From contig JAGCZE010000418.1 in NCBI GenBank assembly GCA_017960415.1, forward strand, positions 1 to 8,672: 8,672 nucleotides of DNA, written 5' to 3'. Below, one piece after another: positions 7,092 through 8,672 of the stretch. Each line of letters starts with the position of its first letter. Position 1 is the stretch's first letter. The position numbers and the translations under genes are program-made. The notes beneath the pieces were generated by a model. That model had not been told where the DNA came from. It made no database searches and was given only the letters and a program-made list of their open reading frames with translations. Source of the stretch: Lachnospiraceae bacterium. Lineage in GTDB: Bacteria; Bacillota_A; Clostridia; Lachnospirales; Lachnospiraceae.

Positions 7092-7109
7092 GGCATTAAA
7101 ATACATTTC

Positions 7110-7115
7110 AGGAGG
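7110..7115 (+). promoter_or_regulatory. Ribosome binding site of the beta-helix gene
   Basis: AGGAGG ends 9 nt before the ATG at 7125. The upstream in-frame TTG at 7119 is only 3 nt away, too close, so ATG 7125 is the start. Confidence 0.85.
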
Positions 7116-7124
7116 AAGTTGCAT

Positions 7125-8447
7125 ATGAAAAAACGGACTATTCGTTGTATCCTTACCGGGATCACTTTATTTGCAGCTGTTTTGGGAATAGTATTTTCAT
7201 TTTCGGGGAATGTTGATTCTTTTGCGGCGTCGTATGCCAGGAAGATCACGGTCAAGCTGACCGACGGACAGGATGCGACGGCAGCGATCCAGAATGCGCT
7301 TGATGAAGCCGAGAAAGCCGGCACCAAGAAAAAGCAGGCATTGGTCAGCATCCCTGCCGGAACCTATTATATCAGCAGAACCCTGAGCATTGGTTCGAAT
7401 ACATGCTTATCACTTGACAAGAATACAGTGATCAGGAAGAATCCCAATCCGAAGGATCCGATCCTTTATATGCTCCGTTCCAAACAGGGCACAAAGGGTG
7501 GATACTCCGATACGACAAAGATCACCGTTACCGGCGGAACCTGGGATGCCGAATATATACCTTATACCGAGAAGAGCGGCGGATCACTGTTTTTCTTCGC
7601 TCATACCAACAATCTGAAGATCACGAATGTGACCCTGTGCCATAATTACGGTACTCACCTGATCGAAATGGGCGGAGTGAAGAAATGTACTATCAAGAAC
7701 TGTACATTGTACGGATTTAAAGCTCCTGACGAAGATACCGACAAGGAAGCCATTCAGCTGGACATATGCCACAGCGATTCGATCCTTCCCGCAGGCGGAC
7801 CTTTTGACGATACCCCTTGTACCGATATTACCGTTACAGGATGCGAGATTTATGACTATCCGCGTGCTATCGGTACCCATATGATGGTCGATAAGATCTA
7901 TCATGACAAGCTTTCCATCACCAAGAACAATTTCCATGATATATCCGCAGCGGTTATTTACGGATATAACTACACCAACGTAACCATCAAGAACAATACG
8001 ATGAACGAGGTGGGAAGCGGCGTCCAGATAAAGTCCGATTCCGATGTAAAGAAGACGAAGCTTGAAAGAAACGACGGCGTAAAGGCCATGTCGGTTTCCA
8101 AGGGCAAGTTCAATATCAAGATCACGGGCAATACCATCAATCTGCTGAAGAAAGAGGATAAGGGCGGCGGATACGGCATATTTATGTACGGTTCGACAGA
8201 GAATCCGATGAAGGGCGTCACTATTTCGGGAAATGAATTTCTGTGCAATGCCGCGGGTATTTATTTGCGATATATAGATGATGCAACGATCGACAACAAT
8301 ACCGTAGATCGTCATGTTGGGGCTATTGCGGTGGAGGATACCTCATTTACCGAGGATGCGATCAAGCTCCTTTCATGCAGCGGTGCGGTCATTGATTCCA
8401 ACAAGTTTTCCACGATCCATGAAGAAAAATACGAAAACGGTATCTAA
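7125..8447 (+). CDS. Secreted right-handed beta-helix (pectin-lyase-fold) protein, ended by an in-frame TAA
   Basis: The first open part encodes 440 residues. A signal peptide (basic MKKRTIR, hydrophobic 10-28, probable cleavage after the SFAA near 36) directs it outside. A Pectate_lyase_3-like N-terminus follows: DGQDATAAIQNALDEA, then VSIPAGTYYIS, as in phage tailspike-like and GH28-like helices. From about 130 on, short rungs recur (ITVTGGTWD, LKITNVTL, CTIKNCTLYGF, ITVTGCEIYD, VTIKNNTM, IKITGNTI, VTISGNEF, ATIDNNTV). An acidic segment EAIQLD (about 208-213), followed downstream by DDTPC, may be part of an active or ligand site, but I cannot name a substrate; a polysaccharide is likely from the fold. 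The TAA at 8445-8447 does not end the fold: the same frame continues with more rungs. No wall-anchor or dockerin is visible before it. Confidence 0.85.
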   Translation: MKKRTIRCILTGITLFAAVLGIVFSFSGNVDSFAASYARKITVKLTDGQDATAAIQNALDEAEKAGTKKKQALVSIPAGTYYISRTLSIGSNTCLSLDKNTVIRKNPNPKDPILYMLRSKQGTKGGYSDTTKITVTGGTWDAEYIPYTEKSGGSLFFFAHTNNLKITNVTLCHNYGTHLIEMGGVKKCTIKNCTLYGFKAPDEDTDKEAIQLDICHSDSILPAGGPFDDTPCTDITVTGCEIYDYPRAIGTHMMVDKIYHDKLSITKNNFHDISAAVIYGYNYTNVTIKNNTMNEVGSGVQIKSDSDVKKTKLERNDGVKAMSVSKGKFNIKITGNTINLLKKEDKGGGYGIFMYGSTENPMKGVTISGNEFLCNAAGIYLRYIDDATIDNNTVDRHVGAIAVEDTSFTEDAIKLLSCSGAVIDSNKFSTIHEEKYENGI

Positions 8448-8672
8448 ATGCGCGAAGCCTGCAAGAATGCCACGGTGACCAACAATATCATTAACGGAAC
8501 GACCAAATCAGGAATTGCCCTGTTCGGCGACAGCTCCGTGATCAGGTCGGAAAATATCACTATCAATAATGCCGGAATGTACGGTATCAATATCGACCGT
8601 TCCGAGTACAACCTTACGGGCGGCTCGATAAACAATGTGGCTTCGAACGGCATCGTGGTCGATGCCGGCGGC
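8448..8672 (+). pseudogene. In-frame continuation of the beta-helix protein after the TAA, cut by window end
   Basis: Directly after the TAA, the same frame runs open for 75 codons to the window edge, starting with ATG. It encodes beta-helix rungs of the same style: ATVTNNIING, SGIALFGDSS, ENITINNAGMYGINI and GSINNVASNGIVV. It has no signal peptide and no clear ribosome site, so on its own it would not make a secreted protein. The simplest reading is the 3' part of one gene split by a nonsense change or a base-call error. Reinitiation at the abutting ATG (TAAATG) or stop readthrough are alternatives. The true end lies beyond the window. Confidence 0.75.

Noticed and set aside
7075..7102. Promoter-like TTTTAC and TAAAAT overlapping the terminator-like hairpin
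   Set aside because: Both boxes are weak matches in AT-rich sequence, and the -35 would lie inside the stem-loop.
7584..8315. Minus-strand open frame of 243 codons opposite the beta-helix gene
   Set aside because: The + strand frame has a signal peptide, a ribosome site and repeated rungs. The antisense product resembles no family I know and mirrors the repetitive codons.

Overview
The window reads as chromosomal DNA of a Gram-positive anaerobe of the Clostridia. Lachnospiraceae or a near relative is my best guess, from protein style only. Supporting signs are strong AGGAGG-type ribosome sites, roughly balanced base composition, a clostridial-style membrane-anchored Amidase_3, a TelA-family protein, and a secreted beta-helix protein. 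All eight genes are on the + strand, gaps are short (longest 138 nt), and no tRNA, rRNA, CRISPR array or transposase was seen.

Layout. (1) 10-1236: TelA/KlaA-family 'toxic anion resistance' protein. (2) 1375-2262: membrane protein with a TPM-like domain, a long Pro/Thr linker, a second membrane segment and a poly-Gly tail. (3) 2393-3412: dTDP-glucose 4,6-dehydratase (RfbB), preceded by a perfect 12-bp hairpin and followed by a 7-nt tandem repeat. (4) 3472-4575: anchored N-acetylmuramoyl-L-alanine amidase with a Ser/Gly/Asn-rich linker. (5) 4607-5281: uracil-DNA glycosylase (Ung). (6) 5285-5893: HAD phosphatase of the YihX-like type, 3 nt after ung. (7) 5951-7054: a full-length chorismate synthase homologue. 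(8) 7125-8447, continuing in frame to the window end: secreted right-handed beta-helix protein, interrupted by an in-frame TAA. A terminator-like hairpin separates (7) from (8).

How they fit together. The first two genes look like an envelope-stress pair. The amidase, ung and HAD genes are packed closely enough to be co-transcribed, possibly with the chorismate synthase-like gene. I see no single pathway uniting the window. Surface and envelope functions (TPM protein, RfbB sugar, amidase, beta-helix protein) predominate, around a small housekeeping block.

The two observations most worth following are these. The chorismate synthase homologue keeps the fold signatures and an open frame but has lost nearly all the catalytic and substrate-binding motif residues, including both catalytic histidines; it looks like a pseudoenzyme or an enzyme with a new function. 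The beta-helix gene is split by a TAA at a position where an internal repeat has tyrosine. Three starts were moved to downstream ATGs on ribosome-site evidence: the amidase, Ung and the beta-helix protein.
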